Notes: generated from the letters alone by a model not told the origin. A stretch of DNA of 8,795 nt from JASHVB01 sp049522565 (GCA_049522565.1 JBEKNT010000284.1:1-8795); one strand, 5' to 3'; shown: positions 1 to 6,430, counted from the first letter of the stretch. A program made the numbers and translations.

Positions 1-30
1 CCCAACCCCCTCCCGCAAGGGAAGGGGGAG
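1..30. repeat. Partial copy of the GC-rich palindromic repeat, cut by the window edge
   Basis: This is a C-rich run, then a short spacer, then a G-rich run. It matches the right-hand arm of the palindromes at 4057-4161 and 8611-8741 (ACCCCCTCCC, a few bases, then GGG-rich and GGGGGAG). Only the right half is in the window, so the left arm should lie just outside. It sits about 40 bp downstream of the pap stop codon, the gene-end position also used by the other copies. Bases 31-68 hold nothing I recognise. Confidence 0.6.
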
Positions 31-68
31 TATGACAGCGCACAGCTTACAATTTGCAGCCTGGTAAC

Positions 69-1544
69 TTACAACCCCGCCTCGATGTGTTCGCACAGCG
101 TGCGCAGCACCATGATGCGGGCGAAGTACTTGTCGTTCGCCGGCACCAGCACCCAGGGTGCGAACGCGTTGTTGGTGCGCTCGACCATGTCGCACACCGC
201 CCGGTCGTACAACGGCGCCTTTTCGCGGTTGCGCCAGTCCTCCGGGGTGAGCTTGAAGCTCTTGAACGGCGACGTCTCGCGCGCCTTGAACCTGGCCAGT
301 TGCTCGTCCGGCGTGACGGTCAGCCAGAACTTGACGATGATGCCGCCGGCCTCGGCAAGCTGTTCCTCGAAATCGTTGATCTCGCCGTAGGCACGCATCC
401 AGTCCGCCTCGGAGCAAAAGCCCTCGACGCGCTCCACCAGCACACGGCCGTACCAGGAGCGGTCGAAGATGGTCAGCCGGCCGAGCCGCGGCAAATGCCG
501 CCAGAAGCGCCACAGATAGGGCTGGACGCGTTCCTCCTCGGTTGGCGCGGCGATCGGAATGATACGATAGTGCCGCGCGTCCAGCGGCCAGACGACGCGA
601 CGGATGGCGCTGCCCTTGCCCGCCGCGTCCATCCCTTCGAACACCAGGATCACCGAGCGCTGACTGAATTTTCGCGCCCGCGTCAGCAGGTTGAGCTTGC
701 CTTGGTATTTGTCCAGCGCGCGCCGATAGTCTTTGCGCGGCAACGTCTGGTGGTAGTCCAGGGTGGTCAGCACGGTACGGCCATCCGCCGCCGGCTCCGG
801 CAGCGCCGCCGGCGTCGCCGAAACCGGCTTCTCGCCGGTCAGCCGACGCTCCACCGCGTCGGCGATGGCGCGCCCGACCGTGAGGTAGCGGAAGTTCGGG
901 TCGCTCCCCTCGACCACCGTCCAGGGCGCGGACCCGGTGCTGGTGCGGCGCAGCGCCAGTTCCGACACCTTGCGGAACCGGTCGTAGAGCTTGAACCGCT
1001 CCCAGTCGGTATCGGCGACGCGCCAGCGGGTCTTCGGATCGGCCTCCAGCGCCTTCAGCCGCGCCTTCTGCGCCGGCTTCGACAGGTGGAACCAGAATTT
1101 CAGCAGCAGCACGCCTTCATCGACCAGCATGCGCTCGAACCGGACGATGCGTTCGGCGGCACGCACCAATTCGTCCTCGGTGGTCCGGCCGGCGACGCGG
1201 TCGAGGATGGGATTGGAGTGCCAGGCGCCAAACAGGATGCCGATGCGTCCCTTCGGCGGCAGCGCACGCCAGTAGCGCCACATGCGCGGCCGCTCGCGCT
1301 CCTCGTCCGACATGTCGCCGAACGCGGTGGTGACGATGTGCCGCGGGTCCATCCACTCGTGCAGGACGTTGAGGGTCTCGCCCTTCCCGGCGCCGTCCAC
1401 GCCGCCGATGATAATCACCACCGGGAACTCGGCCTTCGTCAGCATGTCGTATTGCAGGGTCAGCAGGCGGGCGCGAAGCAGAGGCTCCTCGCGCTCGTAG
1501 TCCGCCTTGGCAATCCGATGGCCAAGTTCTGCCGCTTCAAACAT
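69..1544 (-). CDS. pap: Polyphosphate:AMP phosphotransferase (two-domain PPK2, class II type)
   Basis: This is a 491-residue cytoplasmic enzyme that uses polyphosphate to phosphorylate AMP to ADP. Two PPK2 domains lie in tandem. The N-terminal one has Walker A GGVDGAGKG at about 47-55. The C-terminal one has EGMDAAGKG at about 303-311 and the DRSWYGRVLVER lid/Walker B motif at about 361-372. The matching place in the N-terminal domain reads FGAWHSNPIL, without the Asp-Arg pair. The first domain is therefore probably non-catalytic, as is known for two-domain Pap proteins. I prefer the start at 1544 (MFEAAELG, the usual family N-terminus, with a GAAAGG-type site upstream). An ATG at 1574 would add ten basic residues without a good ribosome site. 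The gene is divergent from the cyclase at 1637. Length and motifs indicate an intact gene. Confidence 0.93.
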   Translation of the reverse strand: MFEAAELGHRIAKADYEREEPLLRARLLTLQYDMLTKAEFPVVIIIGGVDGAGKGETLNVLHEWMDPRHIVTTAFGDMSDEERERPRMWRYWRALPPKGRIGILFGAWHSNPILDRVAGRTTEDELVRAAERIVRFERMLVDEGVLLLKFWFHLSKPAQKARLKALEADPKTRWRVADTDWERFKLYDRFRKVSELALRRTSTGSAPWTVVEGSDPNFRYLTVGRAIADAVERRLTGEKPVSATPAALPEPAADGRTVLTTLDYHQTLPRKDYRRALDKYQGKLNLLTRARKFSQRSVILVFEGMDAAGKGSAIRRVVWPLDARHYRIIPIAAPTEEERVQPYLWRFWRHLPRLGRLTIFDRSWYGRVLVERVEGFCSEADWMRAYGEINDFEEQLAEAGGIIVKFWLTVTPDEQLARFKARETSPFKSFKLTPEDWRNREKAPLYDRAVCDMVERTNNAFAPWVLVPANDKYFARIMVLRTLCEHIEAGL

Positions 1545-1591
1545 TTTCCGCGCCTTTCGCCGTTGCCACCGCATCCCGGTGACGAGCCAGG

Positions 1592-1621
1592 TTCACGGAC
1601 TGCTCCCGATCCGATACTATA
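1592..1621. promoter_or_regulatory. Candidate overlapping divergent promoters, pap / cyclase
   Basis: On the plus strand TTCACG (1592-1597) and TACTAT (1615-1620) are separated by 17 bp, each matching four of six sigma-70 consensus bases. On the minus strand the same spot reads TATAGT (1621 to 1616), five of six to the -10 consensus, with only a weak CTTTCA as -35. The two -10 boxes overlap, so the two directions could compete. The plus-strand start of transcription would fall near 1627, leaving about 10 nt before the ATG at 1637 and about 28 nt before the GTG at 1655. This rests on pattern matching only. Confidence 0.35.
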
Positions 1622-1636
1622 CCCAAATTGTCATGA

Positions 1637-2542
1637 ATGAAAGTGAGGGCGACTGTGCCGCGCGAAGCGCAACTGGCGGTCCTGTTCGCCGATGTTTCCG
1701 GTTCGACCGCGCTGTACGACACACTGGGCGACGTCCGGGCGCGCAGCATCGTTGCGCGCTGCCTCGCCGTCATGACCGAGGTCACGCAGCGCCACGGCGG
1801 CACGCTGGTGAAGACGATCGGCGACGAGGTGATGACGACGTTTCCCAACGCCACCGCCGCGGCGGAGGCAGCCTGCGAGATGCAGGACGCCATCACCGGC
1901 CAGATGGTGGTGGACGGACGCCCGCTCGCCATCCGCGTGGGGTTCCATTTCGGCAACACCCTGCTGGAGGACGCCGACGTGTTCGGCGACGCGGTCAATC
2001 TGGCGGCGCGCATGGCGAGCCAGGCCAAGTCCGGCCAGACCCTGACGACCGGCGTCACGGTCGAGCAACTGGACGCGACGCAGCGCAGGCTATGCCGGCA
2101 GATCGACCTGACGCAGGTGCGGGGCAAGCGGGAGGAAATCGCGATCCACGAGGTGCTCTGGCAGGCGGAGGACGCGACGATCATGCGGGCCCCCTGGGCA
2201 ACGCAGCACCGTGGCGGCGAGCGGCTGGTGATCAGCGCCGGCGGCACGCGGCTGGAGCTGGGCGAGGGCCACCCGTCGCTGACCATCGGCCGCGCAGATC
2301 AGAATGATCTGGTGGTGCATCAACCGTTGGTGTCGCGGCTGCATGCCCGCATCGAATTTCGCAACGGGCGATTCGTGCTGACCGACCTGAGCGCGAACGG
2401 GACCTATGTTGTGGCCGATGACGACGGCAGCAACTACGTGCATCGCGACAGCTTCGTGCTGCTGGGCGCCGGCAAGTTGGGGCTGGGCGAGGCCGTGTCG
2501 CCGGATTCGCTGGCCACGGTGCGGTACGAGCCGGCCACATGA
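1637..2542 (+). CDS. Class III adenylate cyclase with C-terminal FHA domain
   Basis: This is a soluble protein of 301 residues with no membrane segment or signal peptide. Residues about 10-175 are a class III nucleotidyl cyclase domain. Metal-binding Asp is D19 (FADVSGST) and D63 (GDEVM). The adenine-selecting pair is K59 (VKTIGD) and D114 (DVFGD). The transition-state pair is N121 and R125 (GDAVNLAAR). All expected catalytic residues are present, so an active ATP cyclase making cAMP is likely. Residues about 195-290 are an FHA phosphothreonine-binding domain (GRADQND 218-224, SRLHARIE 233-240, NGTYV 254-258). This suggests that a Ser/Thr kinase phosphoprotein positions or controls the cyclase; no kinase is in the window. 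The start is uncertain: GTG 1655, giving MPREAQLAVLFADVSG, has a better ribosome site than ATG 1637. Confidence 0.9.
   Translation: MKVRATVPREAQLAVLFADVSGSTALYDTLGDVRARSIVARCLAVMTEVTQRHGGTLVKTIGDEVMTTFPNATAAAEAACEMQDAITGQMVVDGRPLAIRVGFHFGNTLLEDADVFGDAVNLAARMASQAKSGQTLTTGVTVEQLDATQRRLCRQIDLTQVRGKREEIAIHEVLWQAEDATIMRAPWATQHRGGERLVISAGGTRLELGEGHPSLTIGRADQNDLVVHQPLVSRLHARIEFRNGRFVLTDLSANGTYVVADDDGSNYVHRDSFVLLGAGKLGLGEAVSPDSLATVRYEPAT
1645..1649 (+). promoter_or_regulatory. Ribosome binding site favouring the GTG start at 1655
   Basis: GAGGG lies five bases before GTG 1655, inside the longer reading frame. No purine-rich site precedes ATG 1637. If the candidate promoter at 1592-1620 is real, the leader before 1637 is too short for a site, which also points to 1655. 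Confidence 0.4.
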
Positions 2543-2571
2543 CCTCTCCCGCGCGCAGCGTGGGAGAGGTC
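2541..2571. terminator. Hairpin starting in the cyclase stop codon, between convergent genes
   Basis: GACCTCTCCC (2541-2550) and GGGAGAGGTC (2562-2571) are exact reverse complements. The stem continues inward through one G-T and two G-C pairs to a five-base loop. It begins within the TGA of the cyclase gene and lies downstream of fahA on the other strand. No T run follows on either strand, so it is not a classical intrinsic terminator. It could still be a bidirectional processing or termination hairpin. Confidence 0.45.
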
Positions 2572-2700
2572 GAGACGCGAAGCGGCGGGGTGAGGGTGCC
2601 GCGGCCCGCACAACCCCGCTTCGCGCCAGCACGGACGTTCGCGGCGAGGCGACCCGATCACCCTCACCCTCGGTGCTATCGCACCGCGACCCCTCCCCCT
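2541..2700. repeat. Composite inverted-repeat block overlapping the 3' end of fahA
   Basis: Besides the hairpin at 2541-2571, GGGTGAGGGTG (2588-2598) pairs exactly with CACCCTCACCC (2659-2669). GAGAGGTCG (2564-2572 region) also nearly matches the complement of CGACCCCTC near 2688-2696. The nested symmetry spans the whole convergent gap and runs into fahA coding sequence. The motifs differ in detail from the palindromes at 4057 and 8611 but share their GC-rich, pyrimidine/purine-skewed style. It fills the 133-bp space between the cyclase and fahA stop codons. Confidence 0.5.
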
Positions 2701-4013
2701 TCGTGGGCGAGGTTTACGGTCCCGCGGCATTCGCCGAAGCCGATCGTGACGCGCCCGGCACGGTGGCAATGCGCCTGGAAGATCACCTCGTCGCCGTCTT
2801 CCAGATACCGGCGCGTCTCGCCATTCGGCAAGCGGAACGGGTCGCGTCCGCCGCGGGTCATTTCCAGCAGGCAGCCCGCGCTGCCTGGCTCGGTTCCCGA
2901 TAGCGTGCCGCTGCCGAACAGATCGCCCGGCTGGAGGTTGCAGCCGTTCGACGTGTGGTGCGCCACCATCTGCGCCACCGTCCAGTACAGCACGTCACCC
3001 TTGGCGTGCGACAGGCGGAATGGCGCCGCGCCGGCCTCGCGCATCGCAGGCGTCAGCAGCGCCACCGCGAACGCGATGTCGAGCGCGCCGTTCGCCTGGT
3101 CCGCCGCATCGAGCAGGTGCGGCAGCGGTGCGGGGTCGCCCGTGGGGCGCGGCGGCTGCGGGCCACGGAACGGCGCCAGCGCCTCGGCCGTAACGATCCA
3201 CGGCGACACGCTGGTGCGAAAACTCTTCGCCAGGAACGGGCCAAGCGGCTGCGATTCCCAGGTCTGGATGTCGCGCGCCGACCAGTCGTTCAGCAGGCAA
3301 TAGCCGGCAATATGCTGCGATGCCTCGGCGATCGGGATCGGCGTGCCGAGTTCGTTGCCGGGCCCGATCCAAACCCCCAGCTCCAGTTCATAGTCGAGAT
3401 TGCGACAGGGACCGTAGCTCGGCGCCGCCTCGTCGGGCAGCTTGCGCTGACCCTTTGGCCGCGGCACCGCACCACCCGACGGGCGCACCGACGACGCGCG
3501 ACTATGATACGCGACCGGCACGTACTTGTAGTTCGGCAGCAGCGGGTTTTCCGGCCGGTTGATGCGGCCGCCGGCGGTGGCGTGATGGATCCCGGCGAAG
3601 AAGTCGGTGTAGTCGCCGATCGCCGCCGGCAAATACAACGTGCAGTCCGCCGCGTGGTGCACCAGGCGCGGGGCCAGCGGTGCGACGCGGGCGTGGTCCA
3701 CGCCATTGGCGTCGAGCAAGTCCGACACGCGCTGCCGCAATGCCGTGCGCGGGCCGGCACCAAGCGCGAGCAATGGGTTCAGCGCTGCCCCGGCAGCGGC
3801 TTCGGCGGCGTCGCGCGCAAGCCCGGCGAACAGCCCGGCCTGCAACGCCGCCGCGATGTCGAAGATGGCATCGCCGATCGCCACGCCGCCGCGCAGGCCG
3901 CCGCCCGGCGGGCTGAACACGCCGAGCGGCAGGTTCTGGATAGGAAATTCGCTGTGGCCGTTAGCGGAGTCTACCCAGCTCTTGCGTGCCGGGTCGTGCG
4001 TGGCGTCGATCAT
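2676..4013 (-). CDS. fahA: Fumarylacetoacetase (fumarylacetoacetate hydrolase)
   Basis: This is a 445-residue cytoplasmic enzyme that hydrolyses fumarylacetoacetate to fumarate and acetoacetate, the last step of homogentisate breakdown. The N-terminal FAH domain covers about 20-125, and the catalytic metal-binding domain follows. Expected metal ligands are D137 (DYTDF), E209 and E211 (YELELG) and D243 (LNDWSARDIQ). The expected catalytic His is H144 (GIHHAT), with K263 (FLAKSF) and T370 (GSGTLSG) also present. The start at 4013 has AGGGAAAGG five bases upstream. An in-frame ATG at 4100 would translate through the palindrome and is rejected. The family usually ends shortly after GFGECRGTV (425-433). 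Here a further tail of about 12 residues is read from the downstream repeat block, which also provides the TAG. The gene lies 199 bp downstream of hmgA and is probably cotranscribed with it. Confidence 0.95.
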   Translation of the reverse strand: MIDATHDPARKSWVDSANGHSEFPIQNLPLGVFSPPGGGLRGGVAIGDAIFDIAAALQAGLFAGLARDAAEAAAGAALNPLLALGAGPRTALRQRVSDLLDANGVDHARVAPLAPRLVHHAADCTLYLPAAIGDYTDFFAGIHHATAGGRINRPENPLLPNYKYVPVAYHSRASSVRPSGGAVPRPKGQRKLPDEAAPSYGPCRNLDYELELGVWIGPGNELGTPIPIAEASQHIAGYCLLNDWSARDIQTWESQPLGPFLAKSFRTSVSPWIVTAEALAPFRGPQPPRPTGDPAPLPHLLDAADQANGALDIAFAVALLTPAMREAGAAPFRLSHAKGDVLYWTVAQMVAHHTSNGCNLQPGDLFGSGTLSGTEPGSAGCLLEMTRGGRDPFRLPNGETRRYLEDGDEVIFQAHCHRAGRVTIGFGECRGTVNLAHEGGGVAVR

Positions 4014-4056
4014 GGTTGCCTTTCCCTCGTCGTCATGGCCAGGTGCAGGGAGTATT

Positions 4057-4161
4057 CTCCCCCTCCCCTTGAGGGAGGGGGTACGGGGAGGGGTGCGCAC
4101 AGCCGAACACCTCGCCTGTACGCACCCCTCCCCCTACCCCCTCCCTCAAGGGGAGGGGGAG
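4057..4161. repeat. 105-bp near-perfect palindrome between hmgA and fahA
   Basis: Two 41-base arms (4057-4097 and 4121-4161) are reverse complements with a single mismatch (C in place of G at position 4134) around a 23-base loop. The arms are made of C5/C4 and G5/G4 runs, with GAGGGGTGCG and CGCACCCCTC next to the loop. The element fills much of the 199-bp gap (4014-4212) between two genes of one pathway. In the transcript it would form a very stable hairpin after hmgA. That could act as a partial terminator or 3' stabiliser, making fahA expression lower than hmgA or separately controlled. It is a REP/MITE-like intergenic repeat with no coding capacity. Confidence 0.85.
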
Positions 4162-4212
4162 GACTATGCCTTGCCCAGCCGCCTGACGTGATACGCGTGG
4201 TGCCTCCCGACG

Positions 4213-5493
4213 CTATGCTCGGAAATGCCGGCGCAGACCCTGCCAGCACGCATCGTAATCGCGCTGCAACTCGGGAAGCGCCAGCGCATGCCGGGTCGGC
4301 CGCAGCACCTGGCGCGTCTCGAACATGCAGGCCAGCGTATTGTCGATCTTGTGCGGCGTGAGGTCGGCCGCCATCGCCTTCTCGGTCGTCTCGGCATCGG
4401 GGCCGTGCGCGCTCATGCAGGAATGCAGCGACAGGCCGCCCGGACTGAAGCCGCCGGCCTTGGCATCGTAGGCGCCGTGCACCAGGCCCATGCACTCGTT
4501 CATCACGTTGCGATGGAACCAGGGCGGACGGAACGTATGCTCCGCCACCATCCAGCGCGGCGGAAAAATGACGAAATCGACGTTCGCGGTGCCGGGTGAA
4601 TCGGTGGGCGAGGTCAGCACGGTGAAGATCGACGGATCGCAATGGTCGAAGCTGACGGTGTTGATCGCCATGAAGCGCGCGAGATCGTATTTGTACGGCG
4701 CCAGGTTGCCGTGCCAGGCCACCACGTCGAGCGGCGAATGATCGAGTTCCGTCGCCCACAGCGCGCCGCCGAACTTCTGCACGAGTTCGGTCGGTTCGTC
4801 GCGATCCTCGAACCAGGCGGCCGGCGTCAGGAAGTCGCGCGGCTGCGCCAGACCGTTGGCGCCGATCGGACCAAGATCGGGCAGGCGCAGCACCGGGCCG
4901 TGGTTTTCACAGACATAACCGCGCGCGGTTGCGTCCGGCAGCGTCACGCGGAACCGCACGCTGCGCGGGATCACCGCGATCTCACCGGGCGCGACCTGCA
5001 ACCGGCCCAGTTCGGTGGCCAGCGCCAAGCGCCCCTGTTGCGGCACGATCAGCAGTTCGCCGTCGGCGTTCCAGAACACGCGCCGCATCGGCTGGTTGGC
5101 ACGGTAGATGTGCACCGATACGCCGGTGCCGGCTTGCGTGTCCGTGTTGGCCAGCATCGTCACCAGGCCAGCGACGAAATCCGTCGGCTCAGCCGGCAAC
5201 GGCAACGGATCCCAGCGCAGCCGGTTCGGCGTCGGCTCGGCAAGCTCTGTGCAGAACAGCCCATTGTCGATCCGTCGATAGGGCTTGTGGTCGGCGGAGG
5301 GACGGATGCGGTACAGCCAGGAACGCCGCGACTCCCGCCGCGGCACGGTGAACGGCGTCCCCGACACCTGTTCCGCATACAGCCCGAGCGGCGGGCGCTG
5401 CGGCGCGTTCTGCCCGACGGGCAACGCGCCGGCGACCGCCTCGCTGGCATGTTCGTTGCCGAAGCCGGAGAGATAGGCGAACGTATCGGGCAT
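4213..5493 (-). CDS. hmgA: Homogentisate 1,2-dioxygenase
   Basis: This is a 426-residue non-heme Fe(II) dioxygenase that cleaves the ring of homogentisate to give maleylacetoacetate, the committed step of tyrosine and phenylalanine catabolism. The whole chain matches the family, starting with YLSGFGNEHASEA (7-19). Iron ligands expected from the human enzyme are present: H327 (WFHRN), E333 (MNECMG) and H363 (SAHGPD). The active-site His of HCDPSIFTVL is H284. The length is typical. The start at 5493 has GGGAGAG just upstream. That site lies in the 15-base gap after the maiA-remnant stop codon, so the two frames are almost certainly one transcription unit. The divergent MarR gene is the likely local regulator. 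Confidence 0.97.
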   Translation of the reverse strand: MPDTFAYLSGFGNEHASEAVAGALPVGQNAPQRPPLGLYAEQVSGTPFTVPRRESRRSWLYRIRPSADHKPYRRIDNGLFCTELAEPTPNRLRWDPLPLPAEPTDFVAGLVTMLANTDTQAGTGVSVHIYRANQPMRRVFWNADGELLIVPQQGRLALATELGRLQVAPGEIAVIPRSVRFRVTLPDATARGYVCENHGPVLRLPDLGPIGANGLAQPRDFLTPAAWFEDRDEPTELVQKFGGALWATELDHSPLDVVAWHGNLAPYKYDLARFMAINTVSFDHCDPSIFTVLTSPTDSPGTANVDFVIFPPRWMVAEHTFRPPWFHRNVMNECMGLVHGAYDAKAGGFSPGGLSLHSCMSAHGPDAETTEKAMAADLTPHKIDNTLACMFETRQVLRPTRHALALPELQRDYDACWQGLRRHFRA

Positions 5494-5508
5494 CGGACTC
5501 TCCCGTGA

Positions 5509-5757
5509 TCAGAATGCGTCCGGCTGGCGTTCCGGCGCAGTGTCGCGGAACGCCGGCAAGGCGAGCGCTGCCGCCTCGGCGCGTTGCAACAGGGGATAGG
5601 CGTCGAGCGGACTTTTCCCGCGAAAGGCCGCGGTGTTCTGTTGTCCGCCAGCCGTCAGCAGATGGACGAACTGCTGCGCCGGCGACAGGCCCTTCAGTGC
5701 CAGCGCGATGCGCACGCGCCAGGAAGCGGACGACCGAAAATAGGTGTAGAGCTGCAT
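5509..5757 (-). pseudogene. maiA: Maleylacetoacetate isomerase remnant with a large internal deletion
   Basis: This is an open frame of 82 codons, while the family (zeta-class glutathione transferase) is usually about 210-215 residues. Residues 1-46 match the normal N-terminus, including the glutathione-site signature YFRSSASWRVRIAL (6-19). Residues from about 51 (LDAYPLLQRAEAAALALPAFRDTAPERQPDAF, given here in pieces: LDAYPLL, ALPAFRDTAPERQPDAF) match the extreme C-terminus of MaiA. The rest of the thioredoxin fold and nearly all of the helical domain, about 130 residues, are absent. The junction lies near 5605-5615. The start keeps a good ribosome site (GGGAGAA, five bases upstream), and the deletion leaves the frame open to its natural stop, 15 bp before hmgA. 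The product cannot plausibly fold as an isomerase. Upstream in-frame codons to 6099 are antisense to the MarR gene and were not used. Confidence 0.85.
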
Positions 5758-5800
5758 GGCCGTTCTCCCATTTCGGTCGGGTTGGAGCGGAACCCGCCGT

Positions 5801-5844
5801 TCCCAGGCAGCAATAGTCGCGTTATGAAGGGGCGTCGCCTGGGA
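5801..5844. promoter_or_regulatory. Candidate operator region between the maiA/hmgA/fahA unit and marR
   Basis: The 101-bp divergent gap holds an exact 8-bp inverted repeat, TCCCAGGC (5801-5808) and GCCTGGGA (5837-5844). Inside it is an imperfect 13-bp dyad ATAGTCGCGTTAT (5813-5825), the only AT-rich patch of the gap. A MarR dimer site of this size and position would control both directions. The right outer arm also runs into the ribosome site of the marR gene (GGAGGAG, 5842-5848). I could not assign convincing -35/-10 boxes. Confidence 0.4.
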
Positions 5845-5858
5845 GGAGACGAACATAA

Positions 5859-6380
5859 ATGAAGACCGGACCCAGAGCCATGCCGGCGCCGGGCGTGGCC
5901 CCTGCCGCGTCGCCCAGCGACTTCCGGCTGGAGGATTTCCTGCCCTACCAGTTGTCGGTCGCCGCCAATCGCGTGTCGCGTCTGTTTGCCCGGTGTTATT
6001 CCGGCGCCTACGGATTGACGATTCCGGAATGGCGCGTGCTGGCGACCATTGCCCGGTTCGGCACGGTGTCGCCGACGGCGGTGGGCGAATGGACGGCAAT
6101 GGACAAGGTCAAGGTCAGCCGAGCCGCGGCAGGGTTGGCAGCGCATGGCCTGATTCGTCAATCACCCGACCCGGAAGATGGTCGCGGCCGCCTGCTGCGC
6201 ATGACGCGCAAGGGCGAGACGGTGCATCGGGCCGTCGTGCCGCTGGCGCGGGCGCTGGATGCCTCGCTGGCCGAGGGTCTCGGACACGCCCGATGGGCCA
6301 CGCTGAGCAAGGCACTGCTGCGTCTCAACGCCCATGTGCAGAGCATCGAGGGGCCGGATCACGGCGAAGCGGTGGACTGA
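5859..6380 (+). CDS. MarR-family transcriptional regulator, probably of homogentisate catabolism
   Basis: This is a 173-residue cytoplasmic DNA-binding protein. A winged helix-turn-helix of MarR type covers about 50-120. The helices follow LTIPEWRVLATIARFG (53-68), the recognition helix lies near DKVKVSRAAAGLAAHGLI (82-99), and the wing has the usual acidic-Arg pattern DGRGR (107-111). Flanking helices about 25-50 and 120-160 would form the dimer interface. It is divergent from the maiA/hmgA/fahA unit, the arrangement expected of a local repressor relieved by a pathway compound such as homogentisate. The ligand is inferred from context. ATG 5859 has GGAGGAG about ten bases upstream. An internal ATG at 5880 is an alternative, because the first 20 residues look disordered (Ala/Pro rich). 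Confidence 0.88.
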   Translation: MKTGPRAMPAPGVAPAASPSDFRLEDFLPYQLSVAANRVSRLFARCYSGAYGLTIPEWRVLATIARFGTVSPTAVGEWTAMDKVKVSRAAAGLAAHGLIRQSPDPEDGRGRLLRMTRKGETVHRAVVPLARALDASLAEGLGHARWATLSKALLRLNAHVQSIEGPDHGEAVD

Positions 6381-6381
6381 A

Positions 6382-6395
6382 CGTCCGGCCGGACG
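6382..6395. terminator. Perfect 14-bp palindrome just after the marR stop
   Basis: CGTCCGGCCGGACG is its own reverse complement and begins one base after the TGA of the MarR gene. As RNA it could fold into a five-pair stem with a GGCC loop. Its right half (6388-6396) can instead pair with GCGTCCGGC (6421-6429), so two exclusive folds are possible. No T tract follows, so terminator function is weakly supported. Confidence 0.35.
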
Positions 6396-6430
6396 CACTT
6401 ACCTATGCTGTGTCACTCAGGCGTCCGGCG

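Noticed and set aside
54..1640. A 528-codon plus-strand open frame covering the pap region
   Set aside because: It is the antisense shadow of pap, rich in Arg, Gln and His with no domain motif. The minus-strand frame has two clear PPK2 domains. Long antisense frames are expected in GC-rich DNA.
1507..2307. Plus-strand frame overlapping the start of the cyclase in another phase
   Set aside because: It is Arg/Gly-rich with no motif, while the cyclase frame has all class III catalytic residues.
4014..4100. N-terminal extension of fahA to the ATG at 4100
   Set aside because: The extra 29 codons come from the palindrome arm. The ATG at 4013 has a strong ribosome site and gives a family-like N-terminus.
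2955..4361. A 468-codon plus-strand frame across fahA and the palindrome
   Set aside because: It is antisense to fahA with an Arg-rich low-complexity translation and passes through the repeat. No ribosome site or family features are seen.
4642..5508. Plus-strand frame antisense to hmgA
   Set aside because: The translation resembles mirrored GC-rich coding sequence, while hmgA on the other strand has every iron ligand.
5758..6099. N-terminal extension of the maiA frame to 6099
   Set aside because: The extra codons are antisense to the MarR gene and cross the divergent control region. The recognised MaiA N-terminus begins at 5757 with its own ribosome site.
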